DNA of 64,000 bases from Crocinitomicaceae bacterium (GCA_016709005.1 JADJEU010000004.1:248001-312000); one strand, 5' to 3'; counted from the first letter of the stretch, positions 1 to 8,922 are shown. Numbers and translations are program-made. The notes: generated by a model not told the origin, from the sequence alone.

Positions 1-241
1 TCGGCACTTCAACAGCTTGCGAAAACGAAAAATTATTTTTTTTGAATCTCCCTAAACCGGCGGGGTTCGTGCTGACAGCCGAGTAATCTCCACCTACAGC
101 GCCAAATGAACCTGCAGTTGAAACCGAACGCGCTGTACCTCCAAAATAAATTTGAGAATAGCGTAAAGCATCATCTTCATTTTGTGAAAATGCAATTTGC
201 GTGATACCTATCAGCGCAAAAAAACCAAATAGGGCTTTCAT
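1..241 (-). CDS. Outer-membrane protein, OmpP1/FadL/TodX-like (3' end outside window)
   Basis: Translating the minus strand from the ATG at 241 gives an open frame running off the window edge (80 codons). It starts with a signal peptide (MKALFGFFALIGITQIAFSQ) followed by a DALRYSQ segment and then GGTARSVSTAGSFGAVGGD and STNPAGLGRF. This N-terminal plug pattern (glycine-rich, NPAG) is characteristic of the FadL/OmpP1 outer-membrane channels of Bacteroidota, which import hydrophobic compounds. Only the first ~80 of an expected 450-550 residues are present. It lies 5 nt downstream of the lipoprotein gene, so the two are probably co-transcribed. A FadL-like gene near proS and rpsT is, as I recall, a common flavobacterial arrangement; substrate unknown. 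Confidence 0.75.
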   Translation of the reverse strand, partial: MKALFGFFALIGITQIAFSQNEDDALRYSQIYFGGTARSVSTAGSFGAVGGDYSAVSTNPAGLGRFKKNNFSFSQAVEVP

Positions 242-246
242 ACTTT

Positions 247-1587
247 TTATCTTCTTGAAGTAGATGTAGAGCGCGATCCTCCAGAGTTAGTCGATGAACT
301 TGAACCACTGTTCGTAGTTGTTGTACTTGACCGATGACTGGTGGTTGAATTACTTCCTGAATAGGCGTTTGAAGTATTGGAAGTTGTATTGGTGTTGGTT
401 GAGTTGTACGTTGTGCTTGTACTGCGACTTGTAGAATTCGTAGAAGAATAACCTGACGAATTTGTTACAACTGGTGGTGTATAGTAATTTGGCGTACCAC
501 TGTTCTGATTTACCGGATCAACATGTTGCGTTCCACTGGATTGTCCAGAACCATTTCGGGCTGCGGTGCCTGTTGGATACTTTACTTCAAATTGATTGGA
601 TGCGGCAACATGGCTTGATCCACTACTGGTAGCAGTTGTAGAAGTAATTCCTCCGGCATACGTATCTTTACTTGTCGTGGCAATCGCATGACCAGATACT
701 GCACCGGTGTTAGTTGAAATTGGTTTTTGAGATTGTGACACAACATTAGGATCTGAAACCAAACCGGTTCCAAAGGGCTGAGAAGTCATCGTTGATCCTT
801 CAGTCGCGAATGCAGGCTTGTTCGAAATTCCAGTAGATCCAATTGTCAATCCAGAACCGTTTTCAACATTCGTTACCGTTTGATTTGTTGTAGAAACGGG
901 GGTCGAAATAACTTGCTTAACAGTATGCGCATAAACTGTTGTATTCGATGAATTGGTTGATGATGAATTGCGATGCCCATAAAAATGATTACCATTATCT
1001 GCAGTGTTATCGTAACTATTGTAAACTCCATTAAAAATACCGTTGTTGCCATTATTCCACTGATACGGATACCAACCATATATAGCGGCATAGTAACCAT
1101 AAGGATCCATTCCTAAAGGATAATAATTATGCCATCCGCCCCAGTAATCATAATATCCATAAAGATTATAACTGTTGCCAAAATTGATGTAATGATAAGC
1201 TAGATTGTTATTCCAGTGATTGCAGGAGCAGCTATTGAACCACAATGAGTTTGGATTTCCGTATGTCCAACCCGGTTGAACATAGCGCCATTGATTTGAA
1301 TGAGGATAATGCCCACAAGAACAATTACAGTTGTTATTAGTATTCGAAAACGATGTTCCTCCGGAAAGCTGATTATTGGAAGGATAATAACCTCCAAACG
1401 TTACCTTGTCTTTTTTATCTACAACTACTTTATGATCTTTTTCGTTGTCCTTAATCAGGTCAGTATACCCCTCTTCAGTCAATGACTTGCCCTCTGCAAC
1501 ATCATAGACATCATCATACATATAAGTGGCCGTTCCACAAGAAGCGGTAAGACCTAAAATTCCAAGCAGGTAAAAATACTTTTTCAT
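247..1587 (-). CDS. Low-complexity lipoprotein, Tyr/Asn/Trp/Gly-rich then Ser/Thr-rich
   Basis: 446 aa. The N-terminus (MKKYFYLLGILGLTASCGTA) has a clear lipobox, LTASC, so the mature protein is probably lipid-anchored. Residues ~20-65 are charged; ~65-195 are very rich in Tyr, Asn, Trp and Gly and contain two short cysteine clusters (NCNCSCGHY and NSCSCNHW) that might bind metal or form disulfides. Residues ~195-446 are Ser/Thr/Asn-rich with no predicted fold and end in RSTSTSRR. No family recognised. The gene is followed after 5 nt by the FadL-like gene, suggesting an operon and an envelope role. The start ATG is fixed by the signal peptide. Function unknown. Confidence 0.75.
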   Translation of the reverse strand: MKKYFYLLGILGLTASCGTATYMYDDVYDVAEGKSLTEEGYTDLIKDNEKDHKVVVDKKDKVTFGGYYPSNNQLSGGTSFSNTNNNCNCSCGHYPHSNQWRYVQPGWTYGNPNSLWFNSCSCNHWNNNLAYHYINFGNSYNLYGYYDYWGGWHNYYPLGMDPYGYYAAIYGWYPYQWNNGNNGIFNGVYNSYDNTADNGNHFYGHRNSSSTNSSNTTVYAHTVKQVISTPVSTTNQTVTNVENGSGLTIGSTGISNKPAFATEGSTMTSQPFGTGLVSDPNVVSQSQKPISTNTGAVSGHAIATTSKDTYAGGITSTTATSSGSSHVAASNQFEVKYPTGTAARNGSGQSSGTQHVDPVNQNSGTPNYYTPPVVTNSSGYSSTNSTSRSTSTTYNSTNTNTTSNTSNAYSGSNSTTSHRSSTTTTNSGSSSSTNSGGSRSTSTSRR

Positions 1588-1720
1588 ACGCCCAAGTTTG
1601 TTTCAGATTCGACGGCTCATCTGTCAACCTGAAGGGTTAATAATCTAACCTCCGCTGCTGCTACTTATGATTGCGTTTAAAACTTTGATCGCATGAGCAA
1701 ATCATACTATCTTAATTTTA

Positions 1721-1728
1721 TACCTTTG
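1721..1728 (+). promoter_or_regulatory. Putative -7 promoter element for proS
   Basis: TACCTTTG matches the Bacteroidota -7 consensus TAnnTTTG, 42 nt before the proS ATG. No TTG is seen at the usual -33 spacing, so this is a partial match. Confidence 0.45.
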
Positions 1729-1770
1729 TAGCTCTCTTAACAGAAAATTAACAAATACCGTACCAAACTC

Positions 1771-3246
1771 ATGGCTGAGAAAATTACCAAACGCGAAACA
1801 GACTACTCACAATGGTATCTGGACATCATCAAAGCGGCTGATTTAGCTGAGCATTCAGACGTAAAAGGGTGTATGATTATTAAACCTTACGGCTTTGCAA
1901 TTTGGGAAAAAATGAAAGACGCTTTGGATAAAAGATTCAAAGAAACTGGACATTCAAATGCATACTTCCCGCTCTTTATTCCAAAATCTTACCTGAGCAA
2001 AGAAGCAAGCCATGTAGAAGGATTTGCCAAAGAATGTGCGGTGGTTACACACTATCGTTTAAAGGTAGATGAGAATGGAGGCGGAATTGTGGTAGATCCA
2101 AAAGCTAAACTGGAAGAAGAATTAATTGTAAGACCAACTTCTGAAACAATCATCTGGAGCTCTTACAAAAAATGGATTCAATCCTATAGAGATCTTCCAA
2201 TCTTGATCAATCAATGGGCGAATGTGGTGAGATGGGAAATGCGCACACGTTTGTTTTTAAGAACAACCGAGTTATTGTGGCAAGAAGGTCATACCGCTCA
2301 CGCTACTAAACAAGAAGCGATTGAAGAAACAGAAAAAATGCTGGATGTTTATGCAGAGTTTGCTGAAGAGTTCATGGCGATGCCAGTTGTGAAAGGAATA
2401 AAATCTGAAAACGAACGTTTTGCCGGTGCTGATGAAACGTATTGTATTGAAGCGATGATGCAAGATGGAAAAGCATTGCAGGCCGGTACGTCACATTTTC
2501 TCGGACAAAATTTTGCCAAAGCATTTGAAGTAAAATTTACAGATAAAGCTGGTAAACTGGATTACGTTTGGGCAACTTCGTGGGGCGTTTCAACCCGCTT
2601 AATGGGTGCATTGATTATGACGCATTCAGATGATTTAGGTTTGGTTGTTCCTCCTAAATTGGCTCCAATTCACGTAGCGGTAGTTCCAATTTTTAATAAT
2701 GAAGAACAGCTCACTCAGATTAAAGATAAACTTTCAAACTTACTTGCTGATTTAAGATCAAAAGGATTGACCGTAAAATTTGATGATGATGATCAGAAAC
2801 GTCCGGGTTGGAAATTTGCAGAATACGAAGTGAAAGGTGTGCCGGTTAGAATTGCTGTTGGCTTGAGAGATTTGGAAAACAATCAGGTTGAAGTTGCGCG
2901 CAGAGATACGCAGGAAAAAAAATCGTACAGCCTCGATGGTCTTGCTGATAACATTGTTGCTCTTTTAGATGATATCCAAAAAAATCTATTTGAAAAAGCA
3001 TTGAAGATGCGTAACGACTCCATCAAAAAAGTAGACTCGTATGATGAATTCAAAAAACGTCTTGAAAGTGAAGGTGGATTCTTTGCAGCACATTGGGACG
3101 GAACAAAAGAAACAGAAGAACAAATTAAAACGGATACAAAAGCTACGATTCGCTGCATTCCTTTAGATGCTGTTGAAGAAGAAGGAACCTGTATGGTTAC
3201 CGGTAAACCTTCCAAACGTCGTGTACTTATTGCTAAAGCATATTAA
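1771..3246 (+). CDS. proS: Prolyl-tRNA synthetase (ProS type 3)
   Basis: 491 aa class II aminoacyl-tRNA synthetase charging tRNA-Pro in the cytoplasm. It is the short archaeal/eukaryotic-like type 3 form usual in Bacteroidota, without the editing insertion of the ~570-aa bacterial type. Visible features: N-terminal catalytic start (DYSQWYLDIIKAADLAEHS), class II motif 2 region around residues 118-160 (VRPTSETIIW, then NVVRWEMRTRLFLRT), the motif 3 region near GALIMTHSDD, an anticodon-binding domain from about residue 300 (HVAVVPIF) and a C-terminal zinc-binding-like domain ending in AKAY with residual Cys (IRCIPLD, GTCMVTG). It is followed after 2 nt by a conserved hypothetical gene. Confidence 0.97.
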   Translation: MAEKITKRETDYSQWYLDIIKAADLAEHSDVKGCMIIKPYGFAIWEKMKDALDKRFKETGHSNAYFPLFIPKSYLSKEASHVEGFAKECAVVTHYRLKVDENGGGIVVDPKAKLEEELIVRPTSETIIWSSYKKWIQSYRDLPILINQWANVVRWEMRTRLFLRTTELLWQEGHTAHATKQEAIEETEKMLDVYAEFAEEFMAMPVVKGIKSENERFAGADETYCIEAMMQDGKALQAGTSHFLGQNFAKAFEVKFTDKAGKLDYVWATSWGVSTRLMGALIMTHSDDLGLVVPPKLAPIHVAVVPIFNNEEQLTQIKDKLSNLLADLRSKGLTVKFDDDDQKRPGWKFAEYEVKGVPVRIAVGLRDLENNQVEVARRDTQEKKSYSLDGLADNIVALLDDIQKNLFEKALKMRNDSIKKVDSYDEFKKRLESEGGFFAAHWDGTKETEEQIKTDTKATIRCIPLDAVEEEGTCMVTGKPSKRRVLIAKAY

Positions 3247-3248
3247 TT

Positions 3249-3935
3249 ATGGCTGATCATTCAGAAAAAGAATATCTCATAAACTTGCTCCGCAGCAAGT
3301 CTGTATTGAAACAAGATATCTATAAAAATACAGTTCACTGGTTTGCTCAATTGAAAGAGGAGCTGCAACATTGTATTATGGCTCTTGGAAAAGAGATTGA
3401 TGATCCGCGCGTTCGATTAAGATATGTTGATCGCGGTGAAGGTGAAGCTCATTTGTATATTGGAAGTGATATATTGATCTTTCACATGCACACTAACGTA
3501 TTTAAGTTTTCTAATTACGATTTCGCAACAAAAACATCATACGTAAAAGACAATCCTGAAAATGCTTTCTGTGGTGTGATACACATTTATGATTTTCTGG
3601 CAGACTCCTATGAATATGGACGTCTGAATGATACCGGATTTTTAATCGGGCGTCTTTTTATTAATCGAGAAAGCCACTTTCAATTAGAGGGAAAAGGTGA
3701 TTTGGGTATGCTGTACCGTGATTTTATGAACCCGGTTTTAACCCGTGAAATTGTTCAGGATATTATATATAGAGCGGCCGTCTACGCGCTTGAGTTTGAT
3801 TTGTTAAATCCACCTTACGACTCCATAAACCAGGTTAGTGTGTCTGATTTGCAAACACTCTCCAGTAACTCGGCCTTAAAAACCGGTAAAGCACTAGGCT
3901 TCAAATTTAAAGCCTCGAACGACATCAAAGCATAA
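3249..3935 (+). CDS. Conserved hypothetical protein downstream of proS
   Basis: 228 aa, soluble, with no signal peptide or membrane segment. I do not recognise a named domain. The N-terminal ~45 residues look helical (KEYLINLLRSKSVLKQDIY), followed by a mixed alpha/beta middle (RVRLRYVDRGEGEAHLYIGSD) and an aromatic-rich segment (FHMHTNVFKFSNYDFA). The start ATG lies 2 nt after the proS stop, so the genes are almost certainly co-transcribed. A housekeeping or translation-linked role is possible from position only. No frameshift or unusual composition is seen. Confidence 0.8.
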   Translation: MADHSEKEYLINLLRSKSVLKQDIYKNTVHWFAQLKEELQHCIMALGKEIDDPRVRLRYVDRGEGEAHLYIGSDILIFHMHTNVFKFSNYDFATKTSYVKDNPENAFCGVIHIYDFLADSYEYGRLNDTGFLIGRLFINRESHFQLEGKGDLGMLYRDFMNPVLTREIVQDIIYRAAVYALEFDLLNPPYDSINQVSVSDLQTLSSNSALKTGKALGFKFKASNDIKA

Positions 3936-3954
3936 AAAATTTGATGTATTGGTG

Positions 3955-3984
3955 TTGCCATTAAAACGGAATCTCGTATATTTG
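3955..3984 (+). promoter_or_regulatory. Bacteroidota-type promoter for tRNA-Glu
   Basis: TTG at 3955-3957, a 19-nt spacer, and TATATTTG at 3977-3984 match the phylum's -33/-7 consensus (TTG, TAnnTTTG). It lies about 30 nt before the first tRNA-Glu. Confidence 0.7.
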
Positions 3985-4015
3985 CACTCCTTTTCGGAAA
4001 AAGTTTAACATTTTT

Positions 4016-4087
4016 GGCCCGTTCGTCTAGGGGTTAGGACGCCAGGTTTTCATCCTGGAAACAGGGGTTCGATTCCCCTACGGGCTA
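4016..4087 (+). tRNA. tRNA-Glu (anticodon TTC)
   Basis: A 72-nt cloverleaf: acceptor GGCCCGT pairs with ACGGGCT (a G-U first pair). The anticodon arm CCAGG-TTTTCAT-CCTGG gives anticodon TTC, and the T arm is AGGGG-TTCGATT-CCCCT. It reads GAA/GAG. CCA is not encoded. It is identical to the copy at 4182. Confidence 0.95.
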
Positions 4088-4181
4088 CAAGAGTGCTGAT
4101 GCTAAACGAAGCTTCAGAAAAAGATCAAAGTATTGAGCACATTTACAAAGCAGCTTCGTCAAACAAGCGATAACGTAATTT

Positions 4182-4253
4182 GGCCCGTTCGTCTAGGGGT
4201 TAGGACGCCAGGTTTTCATCCTGGAAACAGGGGTTCGATTCCCCTACGGGCTA
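4182..4253 (+). tRNA. tRNA-Glu (anticodon TTC), second identical copy
   Basis: Same 72-nt sequence as the tRNA at 4016, beginning 166 nt downstream of it. No separate strong promoter is seen, so both are probably in one transcript. Confidence 0.95.
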
Positions 4254-4275
4254 CAAATACAGTTAAAACCTGTAG

Positions 4276-4296
4276 AGACGCGATAATATCGCGTCT
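4276..4296 (+). repeat. Perfect 10-bp inverted repeat (REP-like palindrome)
   Basis: AGACGCGATA, one A, then TATCGCGTCT, preceded by CCTGTAG. It forms a strong hairpin without a following T tract, so it is not a standard terminator. GTAGAGACGCGAT-type palindromes recur in intergenic regions of several phyla, from general memory; only one copy is seen here. It lies 22 nt after tRNA-Glu and 46 nt before rpsT, so it could act in RNA processing. Confidence 0.6.
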
Positions 4297-4342
4297 GAAT
4301 ACCAGAATTAATTTTAAAAGTAAAAGAACAAACAATTAGATT

Positions 4343-4597
4343 ATGGCAAATCATAAGTCAGCTATCAAGAGAATTCGCGCGAACAACGCAAAAAATCTTG
4401 TTAACAAATATCAGCACAAAACCACGCGTAACGCTGTAAAAGCTTTGCGTGATACAACTGATAAAAAAGCTGCAGCTACTGCGCTTCCAAAAGTTTCTGC
4501 TATGTTGGATAAATTGGCTAAACGCAATGTTATCCACAAAAACAAAGCTGCAAACTTGAAATCGAGCCTTACTAAAAAGGTAAACGCTCTTAAGTAA
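4343..4597 (+). CDS. rpsT: 30S ribosomal protein S20 (bS20)
   Basis: 84 aa, Lys/Arg/Ala-rich and all-helical, with the family start MANHKSAIKRIRANNAKNL and the helix KNVINKN-like segment (KRNVIHKNKAANLKSSLTKK). S20 binds 16S rRNA in 30S assembly. Length matches the family (~85-90 aa). It has its own strong intrinsic terminator, consistent with monocistronic or tRNA-linked transcription. Confidence 0.97.
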   Translation: MANHKSAIKRIRANNAKNLVNKYQHKTTRNAVKALRDTTDKKAAATALPKVSAMLDKLAKRNVIHKNKAANLKSSLTKKVNALK

Positions 4598-4620
4598 GAA
4601 ATTTGTCTTTAAAAAAGATG

Positions 4621-4659
4621 AAGGTCTTTTCTCGATCATGCGGGAGAAGGCCTTTTTTT
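4621..4659 (+). terminator. Intrinsic terminator after rpsT
   Basis: A 14-bp stem with three G-U pairs (4621-4634 with 4641-4654) and a six-base loop, followed by a T run to 4659. Confidence 0.85.
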
Positions 4660-4671
4660 GGTTTATAGCCT

Positions 4672-5336
4672 ATGCAAGTCAAGATTGAACCAAGTTGGAA
4701 TTTGAAACTAAGTGAGGAATTTGAAAAACCTTATTTCAAATTACTGATCGTTAAAGTCCGCGAAGCATATCAATCATCGGATGTATGGCCTAAAGGTTCT
4801 GATATCTTCAATGCTTTTGAAAAATGTCCTTTTGATCAGGTTAAGGTGGTTATACTTGGTCAAGATCCCTATCCGACCCCAGGTCATGCGCATGGTCTTT
4901 GCTTTTCTGTTGCCGAACATGTGAAGCCAATTCCAAAATCGCTTCAAAATATTTTCAAAGAAATTCAATCAGATCTCAACATTCCTTTTCCACAAAATGG
5001 CAATTTGGAAAGATGGGCAGAGCAAGGTGTTTTCATGCTCAACGCAACACTGACCGTAAAAGCAGGTGAACCTAATTCGCATCAAAAATTTGGCTGGGAA
5101 AAATTTACAGATGAAGTAATTCGAAAAATATCATCTCAAAAATCAGGTGTCGTTTTTCTTTTGTGGGAGCTAATGCAATAAAAAAGGCCGAGCTCATTGA
5201 CAAATCCAAACATACTATTCTGACGAGCGTTCACCCCTCACCTTTATCAGCTCATCGCGGATTTTTAGGGTGCAAACACTTCAGTAAGACAAATGAAATA
5301 TTAATTTCGCAAAACCAAAAACCGATCAACTGGTAA
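4672..5336 (+). CDS. ung: Uracil-DNA glycosylase (one-base frameshift in sequence)
   Basis: Family 1 UDG, which removes uracil from DNA in base excision repair. Motifs seen: VVILGQDPYPTPGHAHGLCF (catalytic Asp in the GQDPY water-activating loop), LLNATLTV-like (FMLNATLTVKAGEPNSHQ), and the HPSPLSAHRGF Leu-intercalation loop. The frame breaks after LLW: the raw frame stops at 5181. Adding one G to the GGG at 5165-5167 gives LLWGANAIKKAELID and continues to the stop at 5334-5336, for a 221-aa protein, the usual length. The downstream part including HPSPLS is intact, so an assembly error is more likely than a pseudogene. hemE starts 7 nt later. Confidence 0.9.
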
Positions 5337-5343
5337 ACTATCC

Positions 5344-6379
5344 ATGAGCAACTATCAAAATGAATTGATTCTACAGATGATTCGCGGTGAAAAGACACCT
5401 CGTTTTCCTGTATGGATGATGCGACAAGCCGGAAGAATTTTACCGGAATACAGAAAAGTGCGCGCGGGATTAAAAGATTTTAAGGAACTTGTTGAGACAC
5501 CAGAGCGCGCCGCTGAAGTAACAATTCAGCCTGTTGATTTATTAGGTGTTGATGCGGCCATAATCTTCTCAGACATTCTTGTAGTGCCTGAAGCAATGGG
5601 CTTGCCTATCAAATGATTGAACAAAAGGGCCTTGGTTTGAAAAGACGATTAAATCTGCTGATGATCTTAATTTAATTTCAGATCAGATTGATGTTGCTGA
5701 CAGACTAGGTTATGTTGCTGAAGCAATAAAAATCACCAAAAGAGATTTAAACGGACGTGTTCCAATCATTGGATTTGCGGGCGCACCATGGACTATTCTT
5801 TGTTACATGGTTGAGGGAGAAGGATCAAAAACTTTTTCGAAATCAAAAAAATTAATCTACTCGAATCCTGAGTTAGCACATCAAATTTTAACCAAGATTA
5901 CAAACGTCACAATTGCCTATCTGAAATTGCAGATAAATGCAGGAGCGGCCATGGTTCAGCTCTTTGATTCATGGGCTGGAGTGCTTGGTCCTGTTGAGTA
6001 TTCAGAGTTTGGAACAAAATATGTAAAGCAGATATGTGATGCCATTACTGAAGTGCCGGTAACTGTTTTTGCAAAAGGTGCGTATTATGCACGTCACGAA
6101 CTTGCAGGATTAAGTTGCCAGACGATAGGACTGGACTGGAATATGAATATTGAGGAAAGCAGAAAAATAATCGGGACGGAAAAGACGTTGCAAGGAAATT
6201 TAGACCCGTGCGTTTTGTATGCCGACTTCAAAACAATAGAAACAAAAACAAAAAACTTGCTAAAATCTTTTGGCAATCAAAGGCATATCGCTAATTTAGG
6301 CCACGGTGTTTATCCGGACACCGATCCCGAGAAAGTGAAGTGCTTTATTGAAACAGTCAAAGGATTTGCAATAAATTAA
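5344..6379 (+). CDS. hemE: Uroporphyrinogen decarboxylase (two one-base frameshifts)
   Basis: HemE removes four carboxyl groups from uroporphyrinogen III to give coproporphyrinogen III in haem synthesis. Family signatures: PVWMMRQAGRILPEYR near residue 22 and IGFAGAPWTILCYMVEG near 145, plus LFDSWAGVLGPVEY and HGVYPDTDPEKV. The raw frame stops at 5614. Two one-base losses explain this: one T at about 5604-5608 (restoring GLPYQMIEQ) and one G in the GGG at 5627-5629 (restoring KGPWFEKTIKSADD). With both corrected the product is 345 aa, the usual length. Two errors 20 bp apart next to another in ung point to poor local sequence quality. Confidence 0.9.
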
Positions 6380-6390
6380 AAAAAAGAGTC

Positions 6391-7533
6391 ATGAAAAAAA
6401 CAGGATTGTTACTGATGTCTATAATGGGACTTGGAATATTAGTTCAAGCACAGGACGCAGAAAACTTGGTGGAAAATCCGAGTTTCGAGCAAATGGAGGG
6501 TAAAATAAAAAAAGCCGGAGGAATTGCGGTTGCCATCGGATGGATGTCACCAACACTGGCTGCTGCCGATTTATTTTCAGCAAAAGTGAAAGAAGGATTT
6601 GGAACCCCCGCAAATGCACTCGGAATGGAAGCTGCTATGGACGGTGAAAACTATGCCGGTATCCGTGCTTTCAGTTATGGAGATAAAGAACCAAGAAGTT
6701 ATGTCTCGGCAAAACTTACAGTACCTCTTACCAAAGATGCAATGTACTGTGTGACATTTTATATCAGCCTTGCAGAAGCTTCAAAATATGCCTGCAACAA
6801 CATTGGTATGAACTTCTCAAAAAAACAATACAACATAGATGAAAATAAAACGATCATCGCTCCTACTCATATTCAACACAAAGATAATCCGGTATTCAAC
6901 GCTTATTTTGGATGGGATGAAATTTGCGGAATTTACAAAGCTGAAGGCGGTGAGAAATTTATTACTATCGGAAATTTCATGGCTAACGGGGAGACAAAAA
7001 ATGAGCGCATGAAGGGTACAAAAGATTTCATGGGAACCTCTGTTGTAAGTGCTTATTACTTTATTGATAACATCTCAGTTCGCAGAATTGACGAAGAATC
7101 AGAATGTGTTTGTAAACAAGATGAGAATGAAGTAAAAACTACCATTATCTACGAAGTTGCACCAATCAATCCAGAAGGTTTGAAAGACAATTTGGTGATG
7201 GAATACACAACTGTTTATTTTGGTTATGCTTCGGCTGATTTGACTCAAAACGGAATGGATCACCTGGCAAACATTGTAACTGTTATGACAAACAATAAAA
7301 CTTGTAAAGTAAAATTGACGGCTCATAACGATACAGATGAAACTAGTGATTCAGATGCTGCAGGAATTGATCAAGCGCGTGCAGAATCAATCAAAACGTA
7401 TTTGATGTCTAAAGGAATTGATGGTGCCCGCATCATTATTGAATCAAAAGGTGATACGCTTCCGGCGGATACTACAGCCACCGAAATTGGTCAGGCTAAA
7501 AACCGTCGTGTAACATTCACGTTTGTTCCATAG
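6391..7533 (+). CDS. OmpA-domain outer-membrane/periplasmic protein
   Basis: 380 aa. Signal peptide MKKTGLLLMSIMGLGILVQAQ. Residues ~22-230 begin NLVENPSFEQ and form a jelly-roll-like region typical of carbohydrate-binding-like modules in Bacteroidota (NPSFE start, YYFIDNISVRRI end). A short Cys-containing linker (ECVCKQDENE) follows. Residues ~270-380 are an OmpA C-terminal peptidoglycan-binding domain (VYFGYASADLTQNGMDHL, then QARAESIKTYLMSKGID and AKNRRVTFTF). It probably tethers the outer membrane to the cell wall. The NxxLSxxRA core is altered to DQARAES. It lies 11 nt after hemE but has its own terminator. Confidence 0.88.
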   Translation: MKKTGLLLMSIMGLGILVQAQDAENLVENPSFEQMEGKIKKAGGIAVAIGWMSPTLAAADLFSAKVKEGFGTPANALGMEAAMDGENYAGIRAFSYGDKEPRSYVSAKLTVPLTKDAMYCVTFYISLAEASKYACNNIGMNFSKKQYNIDENKTIIAPTHIQHKDNPVFNAYFGWDEICGIYKAEGGEKFITIGNFMANGETKNERMKGTKDFMGTSVVSAYYFIDNISVRRIDEESECVCKQDENEVKTTIIYEVAPINPEGLKDNLVMEYTTVYFGYASADLTQNGMDHLANIVTVMTNNKTCKVKLTAHNDTDETSDSDAAGIDQARAESIKTYLMSKGIDGARIIIESKGDTLPADTTATEIGQAKNRRVTFTFVP

Positions 7534-7555
7534 GTATTATGATTTTGTTTTTAAG

Positions 7556-7583
7556 AAAGGGAGGCTGCGGTCTCCCTTTTTTT
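7556..7583 (+). terminator. Intrinsic terminator after the OmpA gene
   Basis: AAAGGGAG and CTCCCTTT form an 8-bp stem with an 8-nt loop, followed by further T residues to 7583. Confidence 0.85.
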
Positions 7584-7611
7584 ATGCACATTTGTTTAAA
7601 CTCAGAATCGT

Positions 7612-8922
7612 ATGATTGCAAAAGGAGATAAAAAAATTATTCGCGCCTGGACATTTTACGACTGGGCAAATTCGGTATATCCTCTGGTTATTTCAACGGC
7701 CATTTTTCCGATCTTCTACGAATCCAATACTGGAGAATTTGATTCCGAAGGCAAACGTATAACCGACCTTGTTAATTTTTTTGGTTGTGAAATAAAGAAT
7801 ACTGTTTTATATTCTTACGTGATTGCTGCTTCACTTTTGATGGTTTCAATTTTATCCCCAATTCTTTCTGGAGTAGCCGATTTTTCTGGAAGCAAAAAGC
7901 GGTTTATGCAATTCTTCTGCTACTTAGGTTCCATTAACGTTTCAGCCTTATTTTTCTTCAAAGATGTTCCAATTGAGTTAGCGATGACTTTTCTGTTTCT
8001 CGCCAGCCTTGGCTTCTGGAATAGTTTAGTTTTTTATAATGCTTTTATGCCTGAAATAGCTGACCCAAAAGATCATGATAAAATATCTGCACGAGGCTTC
8101 TCTATGGGATATTTTGGAAGCGCATTGCTTTTAATTTCCTTGCTCGTCGCAATTAAAGGTTTTGGAATGCCAGCTAAACACAGTTTTTGGATCACAGGTC
8201 TATGGTGGATGGGGTTTGCCCAAATTACATACAGACGGCTACCAAGAGTTACTACTGGCAATCAAATAACTCGAAAAATTCTTGGAGATGGATTTAGAGA
8301 GCTATTAAAAGTTGGAAATTACATCAAAACGAGAGTTAGACTAAAGCGTTACCTTATTTCGTTTTTCATATTTTCAATGGGAGTACAAACGGTCATGCTG
8401 ATGGCTGTTCTATTCGCAAAAAAAGAAGTTTTCAATAAACCCGATTCAAACGAAGCGGGACTAATTATTGCAGTTTTATTGATACAATTTATTGCAATTC
8501 CTGGGTCTCTTCTGTTTAGTCGGCTTTCCAGAAGTTTGGGAAATCTAAAAACATTAGGTATAGCTCTGTTTGTTTGGGTAGTCTGTTGTGCCTTCGCTTA
8601 CTTTTTTGTTTACAACGAAATAAACTTCTATATACTAGCAAGTATAGTTGGTTTCGTAATGGGCGGAACACAGGCTTTGAGCAGATCAACCTATTCCAAA
8701 TTTTTACCAGAAACAAAAGATACCGCTTCGTTTTTTAGTTTTTTTGATATTACGGAGAAAATTGGAATCGTAATCGGCATGGTGATTTTTGGATTTGTAG
8801 AAGCTAGTTCAGGCGATATGCGTGCATCAGTTCTTGCGCTGATTACTTTCTTCGTTTTAGGATTTGTAGCGCTACTTTTTGTTCCTAAAAATGAAAAAGA
8901 AGGTGTTGCTCAATCCCATTAA
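7612..8922 (+). CDS. UMF1-family MFS transporter
   Basis: 436 aa, about 12 hydrophobic segments. The start IIRAWTFYDWANSVYPLVIST is the signature of the UMF1 (Atg22-like vacuole effluxer) branch of the major facilitator superfamily, as are SPILSGVADFSGSKK and the later GFVMGGTQALSRSTYSKFLP. These proteins are predicted to export small molecules, possibly amino acids; the substrate is not known. The gene ends convergently with SCO1, their stop codons overlapping by three bases. No RBS or promoter could be assigned with confidence. Confidence 0.9.
   Translation: MIAKGDKKIIRAWTFYDWANSVYPLVISTAIFPIFYESNTGEFDSEGKRITDLVNFFGCEIKNTVLYSYVIAASLLMVSILSPILSGVADFSGSKKRFMQFFCYLGSINVSALFFFKDVPIELAMTFLFLASLGFWNSLVFYNAFMPEIADPKDHDKISARGFSMGYFGSALLLISLLVAIKGFGMPAKHSFWITGLWWMGFAQITYRRLPRVTTGNQITRKILGDGFRELLKVGNYIKTRVRLKRYLISFFIFSMGVQTVMLMAVLFAKKEVFNKPDSNEAGLIIAVLLIQFIAIPGSLLFSRLSRSLGNLKTLGIALFVWVVCCAFAYFFVYNEINFYILASIVGFVMGGTQALSRSTYSKFLPETKDTASFFSFFDITEKIGIVIGMVIFGFVEASSGDMRASVLALITFFVLGFVALLFVPKNEKEGVAQSH

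Noticed and set aside
4016..4253. tRNA-linked integration site
   Set aside because: The two tRNA copies are complete and identical, but no integrase or island genes lie between or beside them.
4133..4339. 68-codon open frame between tRNA-Glu and rpsT
   Set aside because: It covers the second tRNA gene and the palindrome, so coding is very unlikely.
4672..6379. ung and hemE as true pseudogenes
   Set aside because: Single-base corrections restore complete enzymes with all motifs; three errors clustered suggest sequence quality.
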